Of a stretch of 64,000 bases of DNA, positions 44,687 through 54,452 are shown one piece after another (the stretch's first letter is position 1; every line of letters begins with the position of its first letter). The notes below the pieces were generated by a model that was not told the DNA's origin, did no database searches, and worked only from the letters and a program-made list of their open reading frames with translations. The DNA is from Oscillospiraceae bacterium. GTDB taxonomy: Bacteria; Bacillota; Clostridia; Oscillospirales; Ruminococcaceae. The stretch is from contig CABIYQ010000003.1 of the NCBI GenBank assembly GCA_902362965.1, forward strand, positions 124,001-188,000. Reading direction: 5' to 3'. The position numbers and the translations under genes are program-made.

Positions 44687-45952
44687 TTATATTTTTATAA
44701 GACCATCATTTACCATTTCCTGTACAGCAAGCATTACTCCTGTTTTTCCGCTTGAATAAGTTATACCTCCCTGCATCCATACTGCATATGGATCTCTTAT
44801 AGGAGCGTCTGCTGAAAGTTCGATAGAAGCTCCCATTGTAAACGCTCCTGCCGCCATAATAACCTGACTTTCATATCCGGGCATGTCCCATGCTTCCGGA
44901 GTCACAAATGAATCAACAGGCGATCCCTTTTGTATACCACAGCAAAAGGCTTTCAAAAGTTCAGGATTTCCTAGCTTTACAGCGGTAATAATATCGCTTC
45001 GTTTTTCACTTTTTGACGGAAAGCTTTCAAATCCCAGCAATGAAAAAATACTAGCGGCAAAGTCTGCCGTTTTAACAGCATTCGCAACTATTTCAGGAGA
45101 CATAAAAAATCCTAAAAACATTTCACGGTTCTGAGATAGCGTACAGCCGACCTCTTTGCCCATTCCCACACATGTGAGACGATAAGAACACAATTCCACT
45201 AGATCCTTATTACCGGCAATATAACCGCCTGTTCTGGCAATACCGCCGCCGGGATTTTTTATAAGCGAACCGACAATTAGATCTGCACCGACTTCAGTAG
45301 GTTCTTTTACGTCAACAAATTCACCATAGCAGTTATCGACCATTATTACTGCGTTTGGATTTATATTCTTGACAGTCCTGCATATATCTTTTATATCGTC
45401 AATACTCAGTGCCGGACGAAGAGAATATCCCCTCGATCTTTGTATGTATGCAACCTTAGCGTCCGATATTTCTAAAGCAATTTTATCTAAATCAGGTTTA
45501 CCATCTGACATTAAGTCAACCTGTTTATATTTAACACCATAATCTATAAGCGAACCACTGCCTTTAGTTCCAGCAATACCTATTACTTCTTCTAAAGTGT
45601 CATAAGGCGCTCCCGTAACAGATACCATTGTATCTCCGCTTCTTAAAACTCCCCATAATGCAGTAGACAACGCATGAGTTCCGGACACAAAATTATGTCT
45701 TACAAGTGCATCCTCAGTACCGAAAGCCTGTGCATAGACCTTGTCAAGCGTTTCACGTCCCATATCGCCATAGCCATATCCTGAGCTTCCGTAAAAGCAC
45801 TGTTCACTGACTCTGTTATTAATAAATGCCGACAGAACTTTAGCCGTATTATATTCCTTTATTTTGTCAGTTACGGAAAAATCACACAGTTTCTCCGCTT
45901 TATCTGCAAGCTCAATGATCTTTGAATCAAATCCAAAAAAATTATTAGTCAT
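44687..45952 (-). CDS. PLP-dependent methionine gamma-lyase-like / aluminium-resistance family protein
   Basis: 421 residues, fold type I PLP enzyme of the family once called aluminium resistance protein. PLP lysine probably K232 in GSLIKNPGGG; Asp206 in IMVDNCYGE; NFVSGTHALSTALWG near 88-102. Probably acts on sulfur amino acids, but the substrate is not proven. Last gene of a coupled leftward operon, overlapping the GNAT gene by 8 bp. Confidence 0.87.
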   Translation of the reverse strand: MTNNFFGFDSKIIELADKAEKLCDFSVTDKIKEYNTAKVLSAFINNRVSEQCFYGSSGYGYGDMGRETLDKVYAQAFGTEDALVRHNFVSGTHALSTALWGVLRSGDTMVSVTGAPYDTLEEVIGIAGTKGSGSLIDYGVKYKQVDLMSDGKPDLDKIALEISDAKVAYIQRSRGYSLRPALSIDDIKDICRTVKNINPNAVIMVDNCYGEFVDVKEPTEVGADLIVGSLIKNPGGGIARTGGYIAGNKDLVELCSYRLTCVGMGKEVGCTLSQNREMFLGFFMSPEIVANAVKTADFAASIFSLLGFESFPSKSEKRSDIITAVKLGNPELLKAFCCGIQKGSPVDSFVTPEAWDMPGYESQVIMAAGAFTMGASIELSADAPIRDPYAVWMQGGITYSSGKTGVMLAVQEMVNDGLIKI

Positions 45953-46727
45953 TAGTATTTAATTTTCCTTTCTCAGCGCTTTCGTTTTTATTGTCTATCT
46001 TCTCAAGAACATATTCGCTGGCATTTACTTCAAATCCAATTTCACGGTAAAAGCTTTCCCGTGTATCAAGCGCATTTAAATATGCCGTTTTATTTTGTTT
46101 TTCAAGATAACATGCCAGCCATTTTAAAAATTTACGGGCATATCCGCTTCCTCTGGCTGAAAGTCTGGTAGCAACCTGTCCCACTAAAACAGTACCGTCA
46201 ATATCGTAAACTATTGAAGCTGTAGTACTGTTTTTATATACAAATACATGGCTTATACCATGACGCACTCTATGAGAAGTATCTGTTAGCCAGAGCGGAT
46301 ATTCTAAAAGATTCGGAAATCCCTCTGACAGTATTTCATAAACTTCATCAAGCGGCGGATCAAATTCAATATCGTTTTCATCTACATCAATATTTTTATC
46401 TCCGGTAAGCCTGAACCATGTTCTGTGCAGACTGTGATAGCCGTCGATTCCAAAAAGCATATTTAAAGCGTTCTGATTTCCCTCAATTCTAAATGGCTGA
46501 TGCATAGCTGCAAAACCGCAAAGCTCCTCTTTTTCAAAATTGCTGCCGCTTATAAGAAGAGTAGAATTAATGATAAGCAATACCGAACCCGACTCATTTA
46601 CATAAAAACGGCAGAAATCGTAATCCGTTCCATAAGCTTCAAGATAGCTGAGCATTTTTTTCCCCAGATGCGTTTTGGAAAGCGCTTTGCAGTCAATATC
46701 ATTCCTGTCGCTAATACGGCGTATCAT
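45945..46727 (-). CDS. GNAT family N-acetyltransferase-like protein
   Basis: 260 residues. The C-terminal half carries the acetyl-CoA fold: VGQVATRLSARGSGYARKFLKWLAC is the motif A region (R/Q-x-x-G-x-G/A reads SARGSGYA), and ALDTRESFYREIGF the end. The N-terminal half (about 1-130) is an unrecognised domain, as in other two-domain GNATs. Substrate unknown. Starts 4 bp before the end of the preceding M42 gene. Confidence 0.8.
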   Translation of the reverse strand: MIRRISDRNDIDCKALSKTHLGKKMLSYLEAYGTDYDFCRFYVNESGSVLLIINSTLLISGSNFEKEELCGFAAMHQPFRIEGNQNALNMLFGIDGYHSLHRTWFRLTGDKNIDVDENDIEFDPPLDEVYEILSEGFPNLLEYPLWLTDTSHRVRHGISHVFVYKNSTTASIVYDIDGTVLVGQVATRLSARGSGYARKFLKWLACYLEKQNKTAYLNALDTRESFYREIGFEVNASEYVLEKIDNKNESAEKGKLNTND

Positions 46728-47743
46728 AAAACAGCCACCTTTTTCAACAGTGCTTTTACCATTTCATAGCATGACACCAAATCATCCTTTTTAACAACGC
46801 ATGACGGCGAATGTAAATATCTGCACGGTGCGGAAACGGCAATGGTTCTGACTCCGTTTCCCGATACATGAACTGCTCCGCTGTTATTTCCTCCGGCAAT
46901 CATAGTTTTAGTTTGACACTTTATATTTTTTTCCTTTGAAATTTCAAACGCATAATTATAAAGCTCTCTGTCATACATAGTACTTCTATCCATAAATGAC
47001 ACTACAGCGCCATCACCCAATCTGCAAACTTTTTTATTGTCAGGAACGCCTTCTATATCAGCTGCAGTAGTAGCTTCAACGATTATTGCTATATCGGGAT
47101 CTACTCCGAATGCCGCTGTTTTTGCACCACGCAGTCCGATTTCTTCCTGTACCGTAAATGTAAAGTATGCGTCATACTCAAGATCTGATTTTATCAATTC
47201 AATTAGCAAAGCGCATCCGAACCTGTCGTCAAGCGCTTTTGACTTTATCATGTTATCTCCGAATTCAATATAATCAGAAGAAAAATAAACTATATCGCCC
47301 GGCATTACATACTTCTTAGCGTCATCTGCATTTTCAGCGCCAAAATCAATATAAAGACTATCAATCTCAGGCTTTTTCTCACGTTCATCTTTTGAAAGCT
47401 TATGAATTGCTTTAGCTCCTGCCACTCCGGCAAGTTTTTCTCTGCCGACTATTACCTGTCTGCCGATTACAACAGAAGCATCTACTCCTCCGACTGTATC
47501 AACTGTCAGTGTCCCATCACTTTGAATTGACGTAACAATTAATGCAACTTCATCCATATGAGCGTCAAGCATAATTTTTTTCTGAGGTACTTTTTTACCT
47601 TTTTTAAATGCAATTATATTTCCCAGATTATCAATGTGATACTCCGCATATTCTTTAATTTCATTAATTATATATTCCCGTACTGCATCTTCATTGCCCG
47701 ATGTACCGTTTAGCAGACACAATTCCTTTAAATTATCAAACAT
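46724..47743 (-). CDS. M42 family metallopeptidase (copy 2)
   Basis: 339 residues, aminopeptidase/endoglucanase M type. Di-metal ligands are in LDAHMDEVAL (His, Asp), ALDDRFGCAL (Asp), VQEEIGLRGAK (catalytic and ligand Glu) and IVEATTAADIEG (ligand region); the final His is in CRYLHSPS. Removes N-terminal residues from peptides, usually as a dodecameric cytoplasmic shell. Overlaps the paralogue upstream by 8 bp. Confidence 0.92.
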   Translation of the reverse strand: MFDNLKELCLLNGTSGNEDAVREYIINEIKEYAEYHIDNLGNIIAFKKGKKVPQKKIMLDAHMDEVALIVTSIQSDGTLTVDTVGGVDASVVIGRQVIVGREKLAGVAGAKAIHKLSKDEREKKPEIDSLYIDFGAENADDAKKYVMPGDIVYFSSDYIEFGDNMIKSKALDDRFGCALLIELIKSDLEYDAYFTFTVQEEIGLRGAKTAAFGVDPDIAIIVEATTAADIEGVPDNKKVCRLGDGAVVSFMDRSTMYDRELYNYAFEISKEKNIKCQTKTMIAGGNNSGAVHVSGNGVRTIAVSAPCRYLHSPSCVVKKDDLVSCYEMVKALLKKVAVL

Positions 47744-48761
47744 TGCTTACACTCCTTATATAAGCGGCAATAAGTCTGCCGGTATTTTCAACATCGTCGA
47801 TCTGAATGATCTCAGACGGAGTATGCATATATTTCAGCGGTATTGAAACTGTACATGCCTTGCAGCCTGTTTTGTTCACACTGAACTGATCTGCATTTGT
47901 AGAAGTCAATCCGTTCATGACCTCCAACTGATAAGGAATATTTTCATTTATGCTGATTTCTATAAGCTTATCAGATATCTCCCGTGAAAGGGACGGTGAA
48001 ATACCGATCATAGGGCCTTGTCCCATTTTTCCGCATTCAGATTCTTTATCGCCAATACAGTATGCAAAGCTTACATCAACTGCAAGCGCAATATCCGGAT
48101 CAATATCAAAGGCAGCAATTTTAGCGCCTCTCTCCCCTAATTCCTCCTGAGAAGAAAAAACTACAGAAAAACTACACTCGTATTTTTGATCACTTAAAAG
48201 CTCCAACGCATACAAAATTGAAGCCACACCGCTTCTATCGTCCAGCGCCGGACCTGTAATACGGTCATTTAAAAGTTCCTTTGGCATTGATGCAAAGGTT
48301 ATTCTATCACCCGGTTCAACAATATTTGACACTGCTTCAAAGCTCATACCGGTATCAATATAAAAATCCTCAATTTTGTTTATTTTATTATCACTGCCTG
48401 ACAAATGCGGAGGAGTTGAACATACAACTCCTGCAAGTTTTTTCTTCCCGTGTATACACACCTGCTGTGCCGGAAGAAGACGTCTGTCTATTCCGCCCAC
48501 ATTTGAAAATCCAATAAATCCACTTTCATATATATTTGTAACTATCAATCCTACCTGATCAATATGAGCATCAATTAATATATGAGGCGTACCGTTTTTT
48601 CTATTTCCGAAATTACCAATCACATTTCCGTTTTTAATATAACAATTATCAGTATAATTTTTCAGATATTTCAAAGCATACTGTGCTGCAAATCTTTCCT
48701 CTCCGGACACCCCGTCAGCAGATGATAAATCAAATATTACATTTTTCAGTTCAAGACTCAT
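47736..48761 (-). CDS. M42 family metallopeptidase (copy 1)
   Basis: 341 residues, paralogue of the next gene with the same metal motifs: IDAHIDQVGL, ALDDRSGVAS, SQEELGERGAK, ALAVDVSFA and LKYMHTPS. Tandem copies may form mixed shells with different side-chain preference, as known for some M42 sets. Starts 3 bases after the murD stop, so it is coupled to a cell-wall gene. Confidence 0.92.
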   Translation of the reverse strand: MSLELKNVIFDLSSADGVSGEERFAAQYALKYLKNYTDNCYIKNGNVIGNFGNRKNGTPHILIDAHIDQVGLIVTNIYESGFIGFSNVGGIDRRLLPAQQVCIHGKKKLAGVVCSTPPHLSGSDNKINKIEDFYIDTGMSFEAVSNIVEPGDRITFASMPKELLNDRITGPALDDRSGVASILYALELLSDQKYECSFSVVFSSQEELGERGAKIAAFDIDPDIALAVDVSFAYCIGDKESECGKMGQGPMIGISPSLSREISDKLIEISINENIPYQLEVMNGLTSTNADQFSVNKTGCKACTVSIPLKYMHTPSEIIQIDDVENTGRLIAAYIRSVSNV

Positions 48762-48763
48762 TA

Positions 48764-50152
48764 TTAAAGCTCCTTTACAAGATTCTTATAATGAATTCCA
48801 CGTGCTTCAAAATTAGGATACATATCAAAGCTTGCACAAGCCGGAGACAATGTTACGACATCGCCGCTTTCTGATATTTCCCTTGCTTTCTGCACTGCTT
48901 CTTCCATACTTGAAACATGATAAATTTCCAGATTTTCTGAATTATATGACGAGCATTCAGTTACAGCTTTCTCAATTTTTTCAGCCGTAACTCCCATAAG
49001 GATCAGCTTTTTTACCTTTTGATTTACTGTTTCCGCCATAGGTTCAAAAGGTATTTTTTTATCATATCCTCCGGCAATAACTATTAACTTCTGATCAAAA
49101 GAATTGAGTCCTGCAAGAACACGTGTAGGGCTTGTAGCGATACTGTCATTATACCACTTTATTCCGTCAAGTTCTCTTACAAATTCAATTCTATGTTCAA
49201 CTCCGCCGAAATTTTCAGCCATATCTCTTATATCTTCAAGTGAAACTTCTCCCCATACTGCACTGATTGCCGCAAGGTAATTTTCAACATTATGAATGCC
49301 CGGAATCCTTATGGTATCTTTGTGAAGAATCTTTTCAGTAATGCCATAATTATTATAGCATAAATAACCGTCATCAGAAAGAAAAGCACCGCATTCCGGT
49401 ACATCTTTCCTTGAAAATTTAACAAGATGACCTCTTACTATACTTTCAAGATCATTAGTTGTTTCATTATCAAAGTTAAGTACAGTCTTACTAAAAGCAT
49501 TCTGATGAATAATAAGATTTTTCTTACTGTCAATATATTCTTCCATTGTACCGTGAACATCAAGATGATTAGGCGCAATATTTGTAATCACTGCCACGTC
49601 CGGAGATTTTCTCATTGAAATAAGCTGAAAGCTTGAAAGTTCCACTACCGCCGCATCATTCTCATTTATTTCTTCAATAAGAGGAAGCAGCGCTTTACCT
49701 ATATTTCCGCCCTTATACACCTTTTTACCGGATTTTTCTAGAAGTCCGGCAATTATTGTAGTCGTTGTAGTTTTACCGTCCGAACCTGTTATCGCATATA
49801 TTTTACAAGGACATAAATCAAAAAACACTTCCATTTCAGAAGTTATAACTACACCCTTTTTTCTTGCATCTGCAAGCTTCGGATTGTTGAAATACATTCC
49901 GGGCGATCTGAAAACAACATCAAAATCAGTAAGAGTATCCAGATAAGCGTCGCCCAGACAGAATTCTGCGCCAAGGCTTTTGAGCTGATTATAAACATCT
50001 CCCATTTTGTCAGGATCTTTTCTATCGCATATAGTTACCTGAATTCCTTTTTTGAGAAATAATTTAATCAAATCTGTATTTGTAACTCCAACGCCGATAA
50101 AAGCAATTTTTCTGAATTTCATTTCATAAAAAAAACGTTCTATTTTACTCAT
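48764..50152 (-). CDS. murD: UDP-N-acetylmuramoyl-L-alanine--D-glutamate ligase
   Basis: 462 residues. Adds D-Glu to UDP-MurNAc-L-Ala in the cytoplasm. N-terminal Rossmann-like domain (GVGVTNTDLIKLFLKKG), ATP loop ITGSDGKTTTT (121-131), APNHLDVHGT and the HNVENYLAA motif before the C-terminal domain (GGYDKKIPF, LSPACASFDM). Among possible starts, ATG 50152 has GGAG 8 bases upstream. First gene of the five-gene leftward operon, away from any mur/dcw cluster. Confidence 0.95.
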   Translation of the reverse strand: MSKIERFFYEMKFRKIAFIGVGVTNTDLIKLFLKKGIQVTICDRKDPDKMGDVYNQLKSLGAEFCLGDAYLDTLTDFDVVFRSPGMYFNNPKLADARKKGVVITSEMEVFFDLCPCKIYAITGSDGKTTTTTIIAGLLEKSGKKVYKGGNIGKALLPLIEEINENDAAVVELSSFQLISMRKSPDVAVITNIAPNHLDVHGTMEEYIDSKKNLIIHQNAFSKTVLNFDNETTNDLESIVRGHLVKFSRKDVPECGAFLSDDGYLCYNNYGITEKILHKDTIRIPGIHNVENYLAAISAVWGEVSLEDIRDMAENFGGVEHRIEFVRELDGIKWYNDSIATSPTRVLAGLNSFDQKLIVIAGGYDKKIPFEPMAETVNQKVKKLILMGVTAEKIEKAVTECSSYNSENLEIYHVSSMEEAVQKAREISESGDVVTLSPACASFDMYPNFEARGIHYKNLVKEL

Positions 50153-50219
50153 AAATAAACTCCAGTCTGAAATATTTTGAATTCTTTTCTATTATATACA
50201 TTTTCGGGAAAAATAGCAA

Positions 50220-50804
50220 CTATTTTTTATCAGAATCTTTCTTAGTACCGCACAGTCTCCTGCATAATACCGACAATATCAGATAAGTAACTGCTCCAAG
50301 CACTCCAGACACGATATCTCCCATTGTATTTGAATTACTTCCCTGCATATTTATATTTAAAATATTATCCGCAGTAAACTCATATATTTCCCAAAATCCG
50401 GCGCATGCCGATGAAAAGAAAAATGAAAATGCCAGCATGACAGGTATATCTTTTTTGATACTGCGCTTTTCAAATATAAAAGAAATAATGATCATTCCCG
50501 CTTCAGCCAATAAAATACCGCTCAGATAATGAACAAATCTATCATAAAAACCAATATATTTGTAAAGGTTAATTACTGAACCCAAAGCAGCAGCAAAAAT
50601 ATCAAATAATATTGCAAGAACAAAAAATCGTTTCGGAAATTTCCATGTCACTGCTGAAACTATAACAACTGATACAAACGATCCGATAATCTTAACGGAA
50701 GTTGTTTCAATAGACGTAAAGACTGATAAAATTGTACAAATTACAGTAATCAAAAGTCCCGCAGCTGAAATAATTAATCTGAATTTCATATCTTTGCTTT
50801 TCAT
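50220..50804 (-). CDS. DUF2238/YjdF-like membrane protein
   Basis: 194 residues with about five hydrophobic segments. The pattern FDRFVHYLSGILLAEAGM and ACAGFWEIYEFTADNI ... TMGDIVSGVLGA resembles DUF2238 (YjdF) proteins, which keep acidic and His residues in these helices. Function unknown. AGGAGG lies before the ATG; follows the cupin gene by 17 bases. Confidence 0.6.
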   Translation of the reverse strand: MKSKDMKFRLIISAAGLLITVICTILSVFTSIETTSVKIIGSFVSVVIVSAVTWKFPKRFFVLAILFDIFAAALGSVINLYKYIGFYDRFVHYLSGILLAEAGMIIISFIFEKRSIKKDIPVMLAFSFFFSSACAGFWEIYEFTADNILNINMQGSNSNTMGDIVSGVLGAVTYLILSVLCRRLCGTKKDSDKK

Positions 50805-50821
50805 ACAAACCCTCCTTTTTA

Positions 50822-51133
50822 TTACTTTTCAACAGATATTCCCACCATAACAGTTTCCTCATCAATATTATTCCATACCGAATGACTAACTGTTCCTTTA
50901 ACTAAAAAAGACTCATCTTTTTTCAGTATTATTATTTCTTTACCGTAATTTATCTTTGCCTCACCCGAAGTTACAATAAATAAATGGTCATGAGAATGAG
51001 TATGAGGTTCAGTAGGACCACCGCCCTCTTTTTGCAAATAAGCTATTGAAACGTCCTTTATCTTTCCCGAATTTCCGAATAATTTTTTTGCAAGAAAATT
51101 CACATGATCAGGCGGTATCATAAATTCATTCAT
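50822..51133 (-). CDS. Small cupin-domain protein
   Basis: 103 residues forming one cupin barrel. Metal-site candidates are in PHTHSHDHLFIVTSGE (several His and a Glu) and GTVSHSVWNN. A small soluble sensor, isomerase or oxygenase of unknown substrate. Confidence 0.82.
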   Translation of the reverse strand: MNEFMIPPDHVNFLAKKLFGNSGKIKDVSIAYLQKEGGGPTEPHTHSHDHLFIVTSGEAKINYGKEIIILKKDESFLVKGTVSHSVWNNIDEETVMVGISVEK

Positions 51134-51156
51134 AAAATACTCCTAAAATTCTACTT

Positions 51157-51345
51157 TCAATCTTTGTTTTTCTTCCTCAATGACAGCAATTCACGTATAA
51201 GTATAGGAAGAAGCAATATAACGGATATCACCAACCATACAGCAAATACCTTTTTGCTTATAAAAAATAAACGATCAAATATACTTAAAATTATAATAGA
51301 AAGAATACCAGCTATACCAATATAGCTTACTATTTTTTTAATCAT
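51157..51345 (-). CDS. Small two-helix membrane protein
   Basis: 62 residues, hydrophobic at about 6-24 and 32-51, with a basic tail RKKNKD. Its ATG overlaps the rarA stop by 4 bp, with a GGTGAG site inside rarA, so it is most likely real and cotranscribed. No family recognised. Confidence 0.6.
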   Translation of the reverse strand: MIKKIVSYIGIAGILSIIILSIFDRLFFISKKVFAVWLVISVILLLPILIRELLSLRKKNKD

Positions 51346-52616
51346 TTTTTCTCACCGCCTTTTATCTTATCCCAGTACATTTTAGCAGACTGTTCCTGCT
51401 TATTATCTCCGTATCTATAATAAACCTTTCCTTTCAAAGCATCCGGCATATATTGCTGCTCTATCCAATGATTGGGATAATCATGGGGATACTTATAAAA
51501 CTGTCCCTTAACTTTAACGTCATCACCGTCAAAATGCTTATTTTGAAGACATCTTGGGAAATTAATCGCCAATCCTTTGTTTACATCATCCATAGCCGAA
51601 TTTATCGCTTCGTAGGCGCTGTTCGACTTAGGTGCAGTAGCAAGGAGAACTACTGCCTGCGCCAAAGGAATTCTTGCTTCCGGTAGCCCTAACTGCATGG
51701 CGGAATCAACACATGATTTTACAATAGTGACCGCATTTGGATATGCAAGTCCCACGTCCTCGGACGCAATGACAAGCAATCTTCTTGACAATGAAATAAT
51801 ATCTCCTGCCGCCATAAGTCTTGCGGCATAATGCAAAGCAGCATTTTCATCTGAACCTCTGATAGATTTTTGCAAAGCAGAAAGTATATCGTAATGCTGA
51901 TCGCCGTCACGGTCATATTTCATATTGCTTCTCTGCGCAAGTGCCGAAACTGTTTCCATAGTAATTTTAACAAAATCCGGATAAATTTCTCCTGCAAGCG
52001 TACTGAGTTCTACAGTATTGACTGCTTTTCTCACATCTCCTCCGCAGCTTACTGCTATATGCCTAATTACATCATCATCAAGTTTATAATTTACACCGTT
52101 TTGTTCTGACAGCAAAGTGAATGCTCTAAGTACCGCCTTTTCAATTTCTTCCGACTCAGGAGGTTTAAATTCAAAAACTGTAGAACGGCTGATAACCGCA
52201 TTAAATACTGCAAAATAAGGATTTTCAGTAGTTGACGCAATAAGAGTGATCTGACCGTTTTCTATATATTCCAATAAACTCTGCTGCTGTTTCTTATTAA
52301 AATACTGTATCTCGTCCAGATACAGCAGAATTCCATCAGCACCGGCAAAAGTACCTATCTCGGAAATGACATCTTTAATGTCGGCAATAGAAGCAGAAGT
52401 ACCATTTAACTTATGCAGCGACATATTAGTATTTTCAGCAATAATTCTCGCAACTGTAGTTTTTCCTGTACCTGAAGGACCGTAAAAAATCATATTAGGT
52501 ATATGGCCGCTTTCAATAATACGTCTCAACGGTTTCCCGTTTCCAATCAGATGCTGTTGACCTACGACTTCATCAAGAGTTTCAGGACGTATCAAATCTG
52601 CCAGTGGGGTATTCAT
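51342..52616 (-). CDS. rarA: Replication-associated recombination protein A (RarA/MgsA)
   Basis: 424 residues. AAA+ ATPase related to clamp loaders; acts at stalled forks. Starts with MNTPLADLIRPETLDEVVGQ; Walker A GPSGTGKTT (46-54), Walker B ILLYLDEIQYF, sensor 1 STTENPYF, then the C-terminal tetramer domain (AKSNSAYEAINSAM, LPEARIPLAQ). The frame is open for 73 further codons upstream, but ATG 52616 has AGAGGTGA upstream and begins exactly at the family's N-terminus. Confidence 0.95.
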   Translation of the reverse strand: MNTPLADLIRPETLDEVVGQQHLIGNGKPLRRIIESGHIPNMIFYGPSGTGKTTVARIIAENTNMSLHKLNGTSASIADIKDVISEIGTFAGADGILLYLDEIQYFNKKQQQSLLEYIENGQITLIASTTENPYFAVFNAVISRSTVFEFKPPESEEIEKAVLRAFTLLSEQNGVNYKLDDDVIRHIAVSCGGDVRKAVNTVELSTLAGEIYPDFVKITMETVSALAQRSNMKYDRDGDQHYDILSALQKSIRGSDENAALHYAARLMAAGDIISLSRRLLVIASEDVGLAYPNAVTIVKSCVDSAMQLGLPEARIPLAQAVVLLATAPKSNSAYEAINSAMDDVNKGLAINFPRCLQNKHFDGDDVKVKGQFYKYPHDYPNHWIEQQYMPDALKGKVYYRYGDNKQEQSAKMYWDKIKGGEKK

Positions 52617-52632
52617 AAACTTCACCTCTTTT

Positions 52633-52664
52633 GAAAAAACAGCGGCAGTTATAAAACCGCCGCT
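52633..52664 (-). terminator. Terminator of glyA
   Basis: 10-bp stem AGCGGCAGTT / AACCGCCGCT (52641-52650, 52655-52664) with one G-T pair on the minus transcript, followed by a T-run leftward. Confidence 0.75.
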
Positions 52665-52677
52665 TAAAGCTTTTATA

Positions 52678-53931
52678 TTATTCGTACAACGGATATTTTG
52701 TACAGATTTCAGTAACGCCCTCACGGATAAAGTCAGCTTTGTTTTCAAAATCCTTAGCTGCAAGGTAAATATATTCTGCAATTTTTTCCATTTCAGCTTC
52801 ACCAAGACCTCTGGTAGTAACTGCGGGAGTACCAATTCTCAGACCGCTTGTAACAAACGGCTTTTGAGGATCATTCGGAATTGCATTTTTATTTACTGTA
52901 ATATAAACTTCATCAAGACGGTGTTCCAGTTCCTTACCGGTTATATCAAAAGGACGAAGGTCAACCAGCATAAGGTGATTATCAGTACCGCCTGAAACAA
53001 GATCGAAACCTCTTTCAACAAGTCCCTTTGCAAGAGCCTGTGCGTTCTTTACAACCTGCTGCTGATAGGTTTTAAATTCCGGTTTAAGCGCTTCTCCAAA
53101 GCATACTGCCTTGCCGGCAATCACATGCATAAGCGGACCGCCCTGTATTCCCGGAAAAATTGACTTATTGATCTTCTTAGCAAGTTCTTCGTCATTTGTA
53201 AGAATAAGACCGCCTCTGGGACCTCTTAATGTCTTGTGAGTTGTAGTTGTAACAACATCTGCATAGCCCACAGGTGACGGGTGACAGCCTGCCGCAACAA
53301 GACCGGCAATATGAGCCATATCAACCATTAAGTAAGCTCCTACAGATTTAGCGATCTCAGACAGACGCTTGAAATCAATAATTCTAGGATATGCACTTGC
53401 ACCTGCAACAATAAGCTTCGGCTTATTTTCCTTAGCCAGTTCCTCTACCTTGTCATAATCAATTTTTTCATCATCGCCCAGACCATAAGAAACGAAATTA
53501 AAATATTTTCCTGACATATTAACCGGTGAACCGTGAGTCAGATGTCCGCCGTGAGCAAGGCTCATACCTAAAACCGTATCGCCTGGTTCAAGCAGTGCAA
53601 AATAAACGGCTGTATTAGCCTGCGCACCCGAGTGAGCCTGAACGTTTGCATATCCGGCACCGAAAAGCTTTTTAGCTCTTTCAATTGCAATATTTTCTAC
53701 AATATCAACACATTCGCATCCGCCGTAATAACGCTTTCCCGGATATCCTTCCGCATATTTGTTTGTGAGTACTGAGCCCATTGCAGCCATTACTTCAGGT
53801 GAAACAATATTTTCACTGGCAATAAGCTCCAGATTTCTTTTTTGTCTTGCAAGTTCCTTTTCCATAGCCTGTCCCACTTCAGGATCAGTCTTAGAAAGAA
53901 AACCAATTGTATCCATCAGATTATCGTACAT
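52678..53931 (-). CDS. glyA: Serine hydroxymethyltransferase
   Basis: 417 residues, PLP enzyme converting serine and tetrahydrofolate to glycine and methylene-tetrahydrofolate. The PLP lysine is K233 in [14 protein letters not shown]; other signatures are [27 protein letters not shown] and VDMAHIAGL. Start at 53931 after AAAGGA; the 27 open codons upstream have no ribosome site and do not look like the family. Supplies one-carbon units that panB also uses. Confidence 0.96.
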   Translation of the reverse strand: MYDNLMDTIGFLSKTDPEVGQAMEKELARQKRNLELIASENIVSPEVMAAMGSVLTNKYAEGYPGKRYYGGCECVDIVENIAIERAKKLFGAGYANVQAHSGAQANTAVYFALLEPGDTVLGMSLAHGGHLTHGSPVNMSGKYFNFVSYGLGDDEKIDYDKVEELAKENKPKLIVAGASAYPRIIDFKRLSEIAKSVGAYLMVDMAHIAGLVAAGCHPSPVGYADVVTTTTHKTLRGPRGGLILTNDEELAKKINKSIFPGIQGGPLMHVIAGKAVCFGEALKPEFKTYQQQVVKNAQALAKGLVERGFDLVSGGTDNHLMLVDLRPFDITGKELEHRLDEVYITVNKNAIPNDPQKPFVTSGLRIGTPAVTTRGLGEAEMEKIAEYIYLAAKDFENKADFIREGVTEICTKYPLYE

Positions 53932-54021
53932 ACTAAAATTCCTTTCAAGTTTAATAGTAATATTATACACTAATAAAATCCAAATTTCAATACCATAATC
54001 CGAATTATACAATTTTTTTCT

Positions 54022-54330
54022 TTAAATCGTTTTTCTCAGGAAACAAAGCGCCGCATTATAAATCAAAGCCGGTTTGATATTATTTCTTACAAGCAGTTCT
54101 GCAAAACTTACTGCTACTCTAACATCGTCTGAAAAATCATCAATAGTTTCTTTGAATTTAATCAGACCTTTTTTCATTTCAGCCTCAATGCCGTATGTAA
54201 TCTTTTCATTACCATACTGAATAACTTTTGTAGACGTTACTCTGTAAATTACTCTGTTTCCTCCCAGAACTTCCATATAGTTTGTTTTTTCCTTTGAAAT
54301 TATTTTTTCTCTTTTTAATGTTGCCTGCAT
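54022..54330 (-). CDS. Conserved small protein of unknown function (possibly DUF6514-like)
   Basis: 102 residues, soluble, mixed alpha/beta. Has KVIQYGNEKITYGIEAEMKK, an acidic FKETIDDFSDDV stretch and a C-terminal NNIKPALIYNAALCFL helix. The pattern resembles DUF6514-type clostridial proteins, but this is only a remembered resemblance. AAAGGA about 12 bases before the ATG. Confidence 0.5.
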   Translation of the reverse strand: MQATLKREKIISKEKTNYMEVLGGNRVIYRVTSTKVIQYGNEKITYGIEAEMKKGLIKFKETIDDFSDDVRVAVSFAELLVRNNIKPALIYNAALCFLRKTI

Positions 54331-54373
54331 GTTTTTTACCGTCCTTTCTTTTAAGTAACTAAATTATAACATG

Positions 54374-54405
54374 AAACCCCGTTTATTTAAACGGGGTTTT
54401 TTTAG
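54374..54405. terminator. Strong hairpin without an obvious owner
   Basis: Perfect 12-bp stem AAACCCCGTTTA (54374-54385) / TAAACGGGGTTT (54388-54399), loop TT, followed by TTTTT on the plus strand. Both neighbouring genes are leftward, in which direction only three Ts follow. Confidence 0.6.
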
Positions 54406-54452
54406 AATATTTTGTTGGTTTAAGTTGGAATTTTGATAAATTAATAAGTAGT

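Noticed and set aside
47037..48558. Rightward frames opposite the M42 genes
   Set aside because: Shadows of conserved peptidase genes; low-complexity Ser-rich translations and no ribosome sites.
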